Assembly: GCF_047246645.1 (NCBI RefSeq)
Contig: NZ_JBFOKR010000005.1
Span: forward strand, 186,001 to 250,000
From: Ferdinandcohnia sp047246645
Lineage (GTDB): Bacteria > Bacillota > Bacilli > Bacillales > Bacillaceae_L
DNA: 64,000 bases
Reading direction: 5' to 3'
Shown: in pieces, positions 8,373 to 15,950 of the stretch
Layout of the letters: each line of letters starts with the position of its first letter
Position numbering within the stretch: position 1 is the stretch's first letter
Notes under the pieces: generated by a model
Told to the model about the DNA's origin: nothing
The model's input: the letters and a program-made list of their open reading frames with translations, nothing else
The model's database searches: none
Position numbers and translations under genes: made by a program

Positions 8373-8455
8373 AATTAACCCTCCTTTATAATTAAGTATA
8401 ATTAACATTTTAGTTACCTTAAATATATTGTAAACTTAAATATAAATTTTGGCAA

Positions 8456-8484
8456 CAAAAAAAGGCGGCATTTGCCACCTTTTA
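8456..8484 (-). terminator. Terminator after pit
   Basis: Read on the minus strand: AAAAGGTGGCA / TGCCGCCTTTTTTT hairpin directly after the pit stop codon. Confidence 0.85.
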
Positions 8485-9480
8485 GAAAAAAATGTTAATG
8501 ATTTGATAAATTAAAGCTGCAAGTATTGCTGATATTGGAAGTGTAATGACCCATGTTAACACAATTTTACGAGCAACTCCCCATTTAACCCCTTTTACAC
8601 GTTGTGCAGATCCAACACCCATAATTGCTGAGGAGATGACATGTGTTGTACTAACAGGGAGATGAATTGTTGTTGCTCCGAATATAATTAATGCGGATGA
8701 TAGGTCGGCAGCGGCACCATTAACAGGTCTAATTTTCATGATTTTACCGCCAACTGTTTTAATAATCTTCCATCCACCAATTGATGTTCCTAGTCCCATT
8801 GCAGTTGCTGCAGCAATACGTATCCATAAAGGAATGTCTGTGGATGTTGTAAAACCACCAGCAATTAATGCCATTGTCATGATACCCATTGCTTTTTGTG
8901 CATCGTTTGTACCATGAGTAAAGGCTTGAAGTGAAGCTGTGAAGATTTGAAAAATACGAAATCCTTTATTGGTTTTATAGAGGGTCGTATTTTTAAATAT
9001 AGTTTTAAAAAGACTCATCATTAGGAATCCAACAGCTAATGCAATAAATGGAGAAATTATGAGTGCTTGTAATATTTTTATAAAGCCTCCATAGTTTAGG
9101 ATTCCCACACCTGCTGCGGAAATGGCAGCACCTGCAATAGATCCAATTAATGCATGTGACGAACTACTTGGGATTCCGTAGTACCAAGTAATCAAGTTCC
9201 AGGCAATAGCGGAAAGGAGGGCAGCCAAGATGACAACTGTCCCATTTTCAATCGCAAAAGGATCAACAATGTCCTTTGTAATTGTTTTAGCTACTCCTGT
9301 AAAGCTTATTGCTCCCAGAAAGTTCATAGATGCTGCGAGTACTATTGCAACTCTAGGTTTTAGAGCCTTTGTAGAAACGCTAGTAGCAATTGCATTAGCA
9401 GTGTCATGAAATCCGTTAATGAAGTCGAATGCTAGTGCAAAGAAAATAATTAAAATCGTTAGTATAAATAAAGTATCCAT
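8482..9480 (-). CDS. pit: PiT family inorganic phosphate transporter
   Basis: A 332-residue membrane protein with about ten helices and the two inverted PiT signatures: GFHDTANAIATSVSTKAL near residue 24 and THGTNDAQKAMGIM near 190. It takes up phosphate, usually as metal-phosphate complexes driven by protons or sodium. It follows the DUF47 gene by 14 bases, the standard partner arrangement (ykaA-pit in B. subtilis). The start ATG has GGGGATC upstream, and a strong terminator closes the unit. Confidence 0.95.
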   Translation of the reverse strand: MDTLFILTILIIFFALAFDFINGFHDTANAIATSVSTKALKPRVAIVLAASMNFLGAISFTGVAKTITKDIVDPFAIENGTVVILAALLSAIAWNLITWYYGIPSSSSHALIGSIAGAAISAAGVGILNYGGFIKILQALIISPFIALAVGFLMMSLFKTIFKNTTLYKTNKGFRIFQIFTASLQAFTHGTNDAQKAMGIMTMALIAGGFTTSTDIPLWIRIAAATAMGLGTSIGGWKIIKTVGGKIMKIRPVNGAAADLSSALIIFGATTIHLPVSTTHVISSAIMGVGSAQRVKGVKWGVARKIVLTWVITLPISAILAALIYQIINIFF

Positions 9481-9494
9481 CTATTAAGATCCCC

Positions 9495-10115
9495 TTACGC
9501 ATTTCGCATGATAATTGTTTCGAGTGTATCAGCAACATCCTCACAGTAATCAGAAATACCTTCGAGAATCTCATAAATTTCCTTTAGTTGAATTATTTTA
9601 ATTGGGTTTGTTTCTTTTGTAAAAAGTTCTTTAATTGAAGTACGTAAAAGTTCATCACAATGAGATTCGTAATCATTAATTTTAATGGCATGTGTTCTCA
9701 TATCTAATAGTTTCTTTGCGGATAAAAATTCTATTGCATGGAAAATCTCGATTGTGCTTTTGTGAATGTAATCAGCGTACTCTCTCATATAGTCATCAAT
9801 TTCTGTCATTGTATACATATCAAAACGAGATGCACATTGCTCCATACCATCAAGAACATCATCCATTTTCATTGCTAACTGTAGGATGTCCTCACGCTCG
9901 ATCGGTGTAATAAAGGATTTATTAAGTGCAGTGATTAATTTATGGATGATTTCGTCCCCTTTTTTCTCAAAACTCTTCATTTCGGTAGAGAACGTAGGTA
10001 AATCACTTACATCTTTAATCTTAAATTGAACAAAGTAATCAGCTGCCTCTTTAAGATTTGTGGAAATAGCAGTAAGTGACTCGAAAAATACATCCTTTTT
10101 CTTCTCAAACAACAT
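9495..10115 (-). CDS. ykaA: DUF47 (PhoU-like) accessory protein of phosphate transporter
   Basis: A 206-residue, almost wholly helical soluble protein of the DUF47/YkaA family, related to PhoU. Paired acidic motifs (FEKKGDEIIHKL, AMKMDDVLDGME, YESHCDEL) are typical of metal-binding PhoU-like bundles. It is co-transcribed with pit and is thought to modulate transport activity. The start ATG is preceded by TTGGAGG. No Pho box could be identified with confidence upstream. Confidence 0.9.
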   Translation of the reverse strand: MLFEKKKDVFFESLTAISTNLKEAADYFVQFKIKDVSDLPTFSTEMKSFEKKGDEIIHKLITALNKSFITPIEREDILQLAMKMDDVLDGMEQCASRFDMYTMTEIDDYMREYADYIHKSTIEIFHAIEFLSAKKLLDMRTHAIKINDYESHCDELLRTSIKELFTKETNPIKIIQLKEIYEILEGISDYCEDVADTLETIIMRNA

Positions 10116-10220
10116 AGTGTTTTGCCTCCAATAAAAAAATGAAATCCATTGTTTATTTTTATCTAAAACTGTCGAATTTACAACTTATTTTCACTGAATT
10201 TACAAAAATGTAATATTTGA

Positions 10221-10291
10221 CGAATGTCTTTTTGTGGTGTCAGGCACCACAAAAAGACATTTTGATCAGTTTGTCCACCTCAGGCGGACAG
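10221..10291. repeat. Interspersed repeat family 2, copy A
   Basis: Two hairpins side by side: perfect 17-bp arms at 10223-10239 and 10245-10261 (core TTTTTGTGGTG ... CACCACAAAAA), then GTCCACCTCAGGCGGAC. The reverse complement matches 14101-14166. It lies in the 324-base gap between the phosphate genes and the next operon, whose other content is the double dyad at 10353-10405. Confidence 0.8.
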
Positions 10292-10352
10292 TTTAAGATA
10301 GGCGATTTGTTTATTTTTAAAAAGTTTTATAAAGTAACTTGAAATATATTCA

Positions 10353-10405
10353 TAAAAGTGTAAAATTACACATAAGGTGTTTTTGAGTGTAATTTTACAC
10401 TTTTA
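10353..10405. promoter_or_regulatory. Double-dyad operator or attenuator upstream of novel operon
   Basis: A perfect 19-bp inverted repeat: TAAAAGTGTAAAATTACAC (10353-10371) and its exact complement at 10387-10405, loop of 15. Each arm itself contains a dyad, GTGTAA-WW-TTACAC, so the region has two operator-like sites with centres 29 bp apart. It ends 34 bases before the first gene of the operon. I read it as a repressor binding region; a hairpin in RNA is the alternative. Confidence 0.7.
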
Positions 10406-10439
10406 GTAACTGACTGTTTATTAAAAGGAAGGGATAGAA

Positions 10440-11186
10440 ATGAAGTGGAGTTTAGATATCGAGACAAAACAAACAACTTCTGTAAGTAAGCAAGAAAAAG
10501 TTGATATGGTTAGATTCTCACAAAAAGTTAGTAAGATACAGGATTCTTATATAATGGACCGGTTTACTATGTACAACAGTGTAGTAAGTGCGAGAATGGC
10601 CGGTAGGTTATGTGCATTCCAATTCATTCAAGAGTTCCAACATAATGATGAAATTTTTGTCTATTATGGACCAATGTTTTCAAAGATGAGTTGTTTCTTG
10701 GACTTATTTTTAACATCCCTTAATGATGCAGTGGTAAGACATCAAACCAAAAACATTCATCTTTTAGCTGAAATACAAAATCCAGAGGTACTAATCCTTT
10801 TTAAAGCGTTGTTCGAAGATTATGCATATCCAGCCTTCAAACATGTCGGCATACCAGATGAAAATAAGAAAAAGGTTGCGGTCTTTTCACAGTATCTTAG
10901 TCATATTCAGAACATAAATTTTAAACAATTCACATCTCAATCGGAAGAAACACTGTATCAGAGCAGGCAAATTCATTCTTCTCTTGAGTCCTGGTTACGT
11001 TTGAGAAATATAGATTTCACTTCTGGAACTAATATTTTACTTTACGCAATGGTTCCACATGAAGATGGTGGAAGGATGGGACTGCTTAACCAACTGAAAG
11101 TAGGAAGAGAAAAAATGAGTAACTGGAAGACGACAAAACACGAAATTCTTAAACGTTTTGAAGAAGGGGCTACGAACTATGTTTGA
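10440..11186 (+). CDS. Unknown protein, first gene of putative biosynthetic operon
   Basis: I do not recognise this 248-residue soluble protein. Residues about 45-130 (SARMAGRLCAFQFIQEF, EIFVYYGPMFSK, NIHLLAEIQNPEVLILFKALFED) have the strand-helix rhythm of an acyltransferase (GNAT-like) core, but no clear acetyl-CoA loop is seen, so this is a guess. The C-terminal third is charged and helical. The start ATG follows AAAAGGAAGGGA. It overlaps the next gene by 8 bases, implying translational coupling and a joint role with the BtaA-like enzyme. Confidence 0.75.
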   Translation: MKWSLDIETKQTTSVSKQEKVDMVRFSQKVSKIQDSYIMDRFTMYNSVVSARMAGRLCAFQFIQEFQHNDEIFVYYGPMFSKMSCFLDLFLTSLNDAVVRHQTKNIHLLAEIQNPEVLILFKALFEDYAYPAFKHVGIPDENKKKVAVFSQYLSHIQNINFKQFTSQSEETLYQSRQIHSSLESWLRLRNIDFTSGTNILLYAMVPHEDGGRMGLLNQLKVGREKMSNWKTTKHEILKRFEEGATNYV

Positions 11187-12252
11187 TTTATTTTTTTCGC
11201 AGATAAGAGAAGATAGTTTAGTAGAAAGAGAGATATCCAGTATAGAGAATCCCAAAAAACTAGTCGTAGTCGGATCAGGTGGGTGTACTGCTTTCTCACT
11301 ATTAAAGGATGACATTAAAGAAGTTATTTGTGTGGATTATAATCCTGCTCAATGTGCCTTAATCGAATTAAAAAAGATTGCTATTCAGCACTTAGGCAGA
11401 CAAGAATATCTGGCATTTATAGGTGAGACACCTGATGACAGACGTATCGAGACGTTTCGTTATTTAGAGCAATATTTACAGGAGTCCACAAGGAATTACT
11501 GGGAACATAAATCTGAATCCATACAACAAGGTATTAATCACTGTGGTGTGAACGAACGTTTTTACAGGTTTATTGGAGAAAATATCTGCAGAAATCTTTA
11601 TGATGAATCAATCTGGAAACTACTTTTTGAGTCGAGGGACCTGGGAGAACAAATTGCCTTTTATGAAAAGTATCTAACAACACTTGAATGGCAGACAACT
11701 GTAAAGATTTTACTAAGCAAAACCACTCATCTTCAATTCTTTCCGACCTTTATGTTCACTAATGCAAGTGAGAATGATTTTGGAAATTTCTTTATGAAGC
11801 AATTTGAGAAAGAGGTCACTACGAAACAAATTCAAAATAATTATTTTCTATCACAAATTTTATTCTCATCTTATTTATACAATGAGCCAGAAGGCCTTCC
11901 ATATTATATGTCTGAACACGGCTATGAAATTGTGAAGCGAAATATTGAAAAGGTTCATATCTATAACGAAGCTCTTCACTCACTTTTACAAAAAGTGAAT
12001 TCTATTGATGCATTCTATCTTTCCAATGTTTTTGATTGGGCTAGTGAAAAAGATAGGGTGCAAATATGTAATGGCATACTGGAGGCGAAGTCTACTGATG
12101 CGATTGTATTATATCGCAATATGTTAAGCACAAGCCGATTACCAGATTACTTTAACAAGAATTTTATAGTTGATAAAAAACTATCATCCTACTTTGAACA
12201 ATTAGAACGATCCATGCTGTATCAGAAAGTAACAGTGGGGCGTTTAACATGA
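11179..12252 (+). CDS. BtaA/DUF3419-like SAM 3-amino-3-carboxypropyl transferase
   Basis: A 357-residue protein with the start FDLFFSQIREDSLVE and a Rossmann SAM site: LVVVGSGGCTAFSLL (about 28-42), then VICVDYNPAQCALIELK (about 49-65). These are hallmarks of the DUF3419/BtaA family, whose founder moves the 3-amino-3-carboxypropyl group of SAM to diacylglycerol. The BtaB methyltransferase that completes betaine lipid synthesis is missing here, so another acceptor is likely. I use the ATG at 11179 (AGAAGGGG upstream); an ATG at 11158 is possible. It overlaps both neighbours (8 and 4 bases). Confidence 0.8.
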   Translation: MFDLFFSQIREDSLVEREISSIENPKKLVVVGSGGCTAFSLLKDDIKEVICVDYNPAQCALIELKKIAIQHLGRQEYLAFIGETPDDRRIETFRYLEQYLQESTRNYWEHKSESIQQGINHCGVNERFYRFIGENICRNLYDESIWKLLFESRDLGEQIAFYEKYLTTLEWQTTVKILLSKTTHLQFFPTFMFTNASENDFGNFFMKQFEKEVTTKQIQNNYFLSQILFSSYLYNEPEGLPYYMSEHGYEIVKRNIEKVHIYNEALHSLLQKVNSIDAFYLSNVFDWASEKDRVQICNGILEAKSTDAIVLYRNMLSTSRLPDYFNKNFIVDKKLSSYFEQLERSMLYQKVTVGRLT

Positions 12253-13274
12253 CATATTTATTGGTTGAATTAGATGAAACCTATAATGATGAATTGATAA
12301 AACTATCATTCACCACAAACACTGGGTCTGATTTGTTTTATGTAGATCGTGTACCCAATTTCTTTCATTTATCCAACGGGTTCGGAGAGACGAGGCAGTT
12401 TGGATTATTCAAAAATAAAGAGTTGATTGGCAGTGTTGCTGTAAGTATGCATTATCGTCTCATTGGGGGGATATGCACAAAAACGTACTACTTGAATGAC
12501 CTGCGAATACATCCAAGTTACCAAAAGACCTTGGCTTTTTATCGGATGTTTCAACAATTACATTCGATATATGAGAAGGAAGGCGAGGTTAAATGGATGT
12601 TTTCCACAGTATTAGACGGTAATCAAAATTCATCATCGTTTACAAAAGATACTGACATACTGCCAAGAGGTAAACCAATTGGTAAAACAGTCCATATTGG
12701 AATTCCACTGTTTATACCTCTGAGACAAAAAAATGCTGAATATGATATTGAAGAAATAAAGGGACACGAAGCATGGCCAATCTTTCAAGAGCTGTCCAAA
12801 GGCAAAAACTTTGCCCCTTGCGATAAAAGACTTTTTCTTGGAGAGAATGATATCTTCCTAACCATAAAAAATAGAAAAAATGAACCTCTGGCGCTTTGTA
12901 AGCTTGTTGATCAGTCTGCAGCAAGGAAGTTAAGGTACTCAGAAAATGCACCTCTATCTTTTAAAATTCTTAATTTACTATGTCGCTTAACTGGTTGTCC
13001 TTCTTTACCGGGGAAGGATGAAGAATTTAAACATGCGTATATGGCTTTTTATGCTACTAAAGATAGCACATATGATTACCGAGAGGCATTTCTTCCCTAC
13101 ATTCAGAACCAGTATAAACATCGATACACCTATTTGTTTTTCGGAGTTTCAGAATTACATGCTGTTACATGGAGGAAAAGACTTTTTCACATTGAGTTAT
13201 CATCTACAACATATGGCTATGGTGACCTTCCAGGAGATACTGTAATAAATTTTCACGAATTAACATTAATTTAG
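12249..13274 (+). CDS. GNAT family acyltransferase
   Basis: A 341-residue protein. Residues about 50-120 show the GNAT core: FGLFKNKELIGSVAVSM (strands 2-3), YYLNDLRIHPSYQ (strand 4 and the start of the acyl-CoA loop), then a helix. The pyrophosphate loop is shortened compared with Q-x-x-G-x-G/A, so the acyl donor is uncertain. About 200 further residues have no recognised motif. The start overlaps the BtaA-like stop as ATGA, a classic coupled pair. An N- or O-acylation step in the same pathway is likely. Confidence 0.7.
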   Translation: MTYLLVELDETYNDELIKLSFTTNTGSDLFYVDRVPNFFHLSNGFGETRQFGLFKNKELIGSVAVSMHYRLIGGICTKTYYLNDLRIHPSYQKTLAFYRMFQQLHSIYEKEGEVKWMFSTVLDGNQNSSSFTKDTDILPRGKPIGKTVHIGIPLFIPLRQKNAEYDIEEIKGHEAWPIFQELSKGKNFAPCDKRLFLGENDIFLTIKNRKNEPLALCKLVDQSAARKLRYSENAPLSFKILNLLCRLTGCPSLPGKDEEFKHAYMAFYATKDSTYDYREAFLPYIQNQYKHRYTYLFFGVSELHAVTWRKRLFHIELSSTTYGYGDLPGDTVINFHELTLI

Positions 13275-13285
13275 GAGGAATAGAG

Positions 13286-13966
13286 ATGGAGAGATTTATA
13301 GAATTAAAAAGAGTTACCGAAGCAATGTTTGAAGCTGAAAAAATAGAGGAACATCCTTTGTTTGTGGCTTTAAAAAACGATGAATTTAGTGAGCAACAAC
13401 GAAAGGACATTGCACTTCAGATTTATCAGGTTGTTCTTTATTTTCCAAGATTCCTATCAGCGATATTAACAAACATGTCTGACTACAGAATGAGAATGCC
13501 GCTTGTAGAAAACTTATTTGAAGAACATGGGAAAATGAATGAAAAGTATGTTCATAGTGTTACGTATAAGGAGTTTTTAAAAGGAATCGGAGTTTCAGAT
13601 TCAGAAATAGAAGAAAGTGAGCCGATTATACCGGTAATAGCGTATAACCGTGCATTAACTGATTTATGTCTTCATTATCATTATTTAGAAGGATTAGCCG
13701 CCCTAGGGGTTATCGAAGAGATTGTTGCACGTGTCTCACCTATTGTTGGTCAATTTGCCAAACATAATTATGGAAGTGAAAACAAGTCACTTGTGCATTT
13801 TACAGACCATGAAGTGCTTGATGTACAACATGCAAATGAAATCTACGAGGTCGTTGCTACAAAATATGAGGGAGAATGTAAACAATTGATAGAAAGAGGT
13901 TTGCAGTTAGGTATGTACTATCATTCTAAAATGTATACTGACATTCTAGAATTTTATCGGAGGTAG
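13286..13966 (+). CDS. Haem-oxygenase-like diiron oxidase (HDO, TenA/PqqC fold)
   Basis: A 226-residue all-helical protein of the TenA/PqqC/CADD fold. Candidate iron ligands are E75 or E79 and H81 in VENLFEEHG, E135 in HYLEGLAALG, and H175, D179 and H182 in DHEVLDVQH. The last triad matches the H-x3-D-x2-H pattern of diiron HDOs such as CADD, not the thiaminase TenA. HDOs catalyse N-oxygenation, oxidative decarboxylation or C-C cleavage. The start has TAGGAGGAA 9 bases upstream, 11 bases after the GNAT stop. The operon ends shortly after at a terminator. Confidence 0.8.
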   Translation: MERFIELKRVTEAMFEAEKIEEHPLFVALKNDEFSEQQRKDIALQIYQVVLYFPRFLSAILTNMSDYRMRMPLVENLFEEHGKMNEKYVHSVTYKEFLKGIGVSDSEIEESEPIIPVIAYNRALTDLCLHYHYLEGLAALGVIEEIVARVSPIVGQFAKHNYGSENKSLVHFTDHEVLDVQHANEIYEVVATKYEGECKQLIERGLQLGMYYHSKMYTDILEFYRR

Positions 13967-14055
13967 GCAGGGATGAGAGCTGATTTGCACTATTACTGAT
14001 ACTAGAGAGAAACATAGCTTATTGATGGGATGTGAAAATATATATCTAAGGTTTA

Positions 14056-14091
14056 AAAAAGCGGTCAGGATGTCTAGTCCTGGCCGCTTTT
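14056..14091 (+). terminator. Terminator of the putative biosynthetic operon
   Basis: Stem AAGCGGTCAGGA / TCCTGGCCGCTT with loop TGTCTAG and a T-rich tail. It separates the four-gene operon from the HpaB-like gene. Confidence 0.85.
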
Positions 14092-14100
14092 GAATTGAAA

Positions 14101-14166
14101 GTGTCCTCCTGAGAAGGACAAATTGCACGAAATGTCTTTTTGTGGTGCCTGACACTACAAAAGTAC
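14101..14166. repeat. Interspersed repeat family 2, copy B
   Basis: GTCCTCCTGAGAAGGAC followed by TTTTTGTGGTGCCTGACAC, the inverse orientation of copy A at 10221-10291. Its second hairpin has a decayed right arm. The rest of the 13967-14250 gap shows only the terminator. Confidence 0.75.
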
Positions 14167-14261
14167 ACTGTCCGTAAATGCTGGCACATCAATATTTCGG
14201 GTGCCTACACGGTATGGTTTGGTGTTGCATATTTTAGTGTAGTGATTTTTTGGAGGTGCGG

Positions 14262-15707
14262 GTGTTGGGGATTATATCAGGGAAAGAGTATATTGATCGT
14301 ATTAATAAGCTTCAATCGGATGTATGGGTTGAAGGGGAGCGAGTTAGCGGAAACATATCTGAGCATCCAGCTTTTAAAGGGATTATGAAAAGTCAGGCAA
14401 AGCTCTATGACCTTCAATTTGATAAGAAAAAGCAAGGTATAATGACATACACTTCACCCATAAGTGGAGAAAAAGTAGGAACATCATATCTAATACCAAA
14501 AACAAAGGAAGATTTAGAAAGAAGACGGCATATGATTCAAGAGTGGGCGAAGAGCAACCTTGGGATGATGGGACGATCTCCAGACTATATGAACACCGCG
14601 CTAATGGCAGTAAGCGCAGGCGCTGACGTTTTCTCTTCGAACAAACCGGAGTTTGCCAGGAATCTTGTAAGGTTTTATGAGGAAGCTAGGGAAAATGATT
14701 ATTCATTTACCCATACCTTTATAAATCCACAGACAAACAGAGCCCTTTTTCATTTCGAGGAAGATGACCAAATTATTGCAGCAAAGGTAGTCGATCAAAA
14801 TGCAGACGGAATTGTCATTCATGGAGCTAGGTTGCTTGCTACGCAAGGAGGGATTACAGATGAGTTAATCGTTTTTCCCTCTGGAGGTAATCTACAGGGA
14901 AAGGAATTTGCGTTTGCATTTTCAATCCCAAGCAACACAAAAGGACTCTCCTTCCTCTGCCGGGAGTCGTTTGCTTACCGTGATTCAACGTTTGATCATC
15001 CACTAGGTGCAAGATTTGAAGAAATGGACACTGTTCTTGTATTTGACCATGTGCTTGTACCATGGGAAAGAGTGTTTTTGCATGAGAATATGGAGTGCGC
15101 AAACAAGATGTACAGCGAAACAAGCTTTTTCCCTCTAGTTCTGCACCAGGTTATTTCAAGACAAGTAGTTAAAACGGAAAGTTTACTAGGAGTAGCCCAG
15201 CTTCTTGTAGATACAATCAACATTGGGGAATACCAACATGTCCAAGGGAAAATAAGTGAGATAATTGTTGCGCTTGAGACGTTAAAAGCATTGCTGTACT
15301 CCTCTGAACATCATGCTTCTTTTGATAAATGGGGGACCATGGCACCGGAGTTAAACCCTTTATACAGTGCGATTAACCTATTCCCACGACTCTATCCGCG
15401 CTTTACTGAAATACTACAGCTATTAGGTGCAAGCGGGTTAGTGTCAATTCCTACTGAAAAAGACTTTGCATCCGCAAAAAGAGAAGATCTTGAAAGGTAT
15501 CTTCAAGGAACAAATACCAATGGCCATGAACGTGTAAAATTGTTCAGACTTGCCTGGGATATTTGTTTAAGTGCGTTTGGGTCAAGACAAACACTGTATG
15601 AACGTTTCTTTTTTGGAGACCCAATTAGATTAGCCAGCAATTTATATCGTAGCTATGACAGGACAGACTTTACGAGTCGAATTCAAGAATTCTTAAAAGA
15701 ACGGTAA
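14262..15707 (+). CDS. HpaB-type FADH2-dependent aromatic monooxygenase
   Basis: About 480 residues of the 4-hydroxyphenylacetate 3-monooxygenase oxygenase component family. GRSPDYMNTALM, TFINPQTNR, HGARLLATQG and the C-terminal GDPIRLASNLY are typical, and length fits. Such enzymes hydroxylate phenols using FADH2 from a separate reductase; no HpaC-like reductase lies nearby. GGAGG at 14252-14256 precedes both GTG 14262 and TTG 14265; either may start, and an upstream TTG at 14250 overlaps the ribosome site. A terminator and repeat separate it from the upstream operon, so the functional link is only positional. No gene is seen in 15708-15950. Confidence 0.85.
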   Translation: MLGIISGKEYIDRINKLQSDVWVEGERVSGNISEHPAFKGIMKSQAKLYDLQFDKKKQGIMTYTSPISGEKVGTSYLIPKTKEDLERRRHMIQEWAKSNLGMMGRSPDYMNTALMAVSAGADVFSSNKPEFARNLVRFYEEARENDYSFTHTFINPQTNRALFHFEEDDQIIAAKVVDQNADGIVIHGARLLATQGGITDELIVFPSGGNLQGKEFAFAFSIPSNTKGLSFLCRESFAYRDSTFDHPLGARFEEMDTVLVFDHVLVPWERVFLHENMECANKMYSETSFFPLVLHQVISRQVVKTESLLGVAQLLVDTINIGEYQHVQGKISEIIVALETLKALLYSSEHHASFDKWGTMAPELNPLYSAINLFPRLYPRFTEILQLLGASGLVSIPTEKDFASAKREDLERYLQGTNTNGHERVKLFRLAWDICLSAFGSRQTLYERFFFGDPIRLASNLYRSYDRTDFTSRIQEFLKER

Positions 15708-15950
15708 CTTATTCGTGGTAAGAGATATGAAAAATCAGCAAACCTAATCAATATGGTTGGTGAGGATGAAATTGGGAAAGTGAACCTTTCCCTTTGTCCC
15801 ACCTAGTTAAAGGGATAAATTTTCCTACAAATTGGTAATTGTACATCCCCCATAAAAAGAGATTTCTAACGAATCAATATATGTAATGCTCTATAGCGTA
15901 AAACATTAGTTAAAGACATCATGAACAAACTTATATGGAGGACGTATTGA

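Noticed and set aside
10353..10405. TnrA/GlnR or BirA operator
   Set aside because: The TTACAC/GTGTAA halves are only two bases apart, unlike TGTNA-N7-TNACA, and there are no GTTAAC halves as in BirA sites.
11158..12252. Betaine lipid synthesis locus
   Set aside because: BtaA-like only; no BtaB N-methyltransferase is fused or adjacent.
13286..13966. Second TenA thiaminase
   Set aside because: The protein has an H-x3-D-x2-H metal triad and lacks TenA's cysteine and pyrimidine-site residues; there is no TPP riboswitch upstream.
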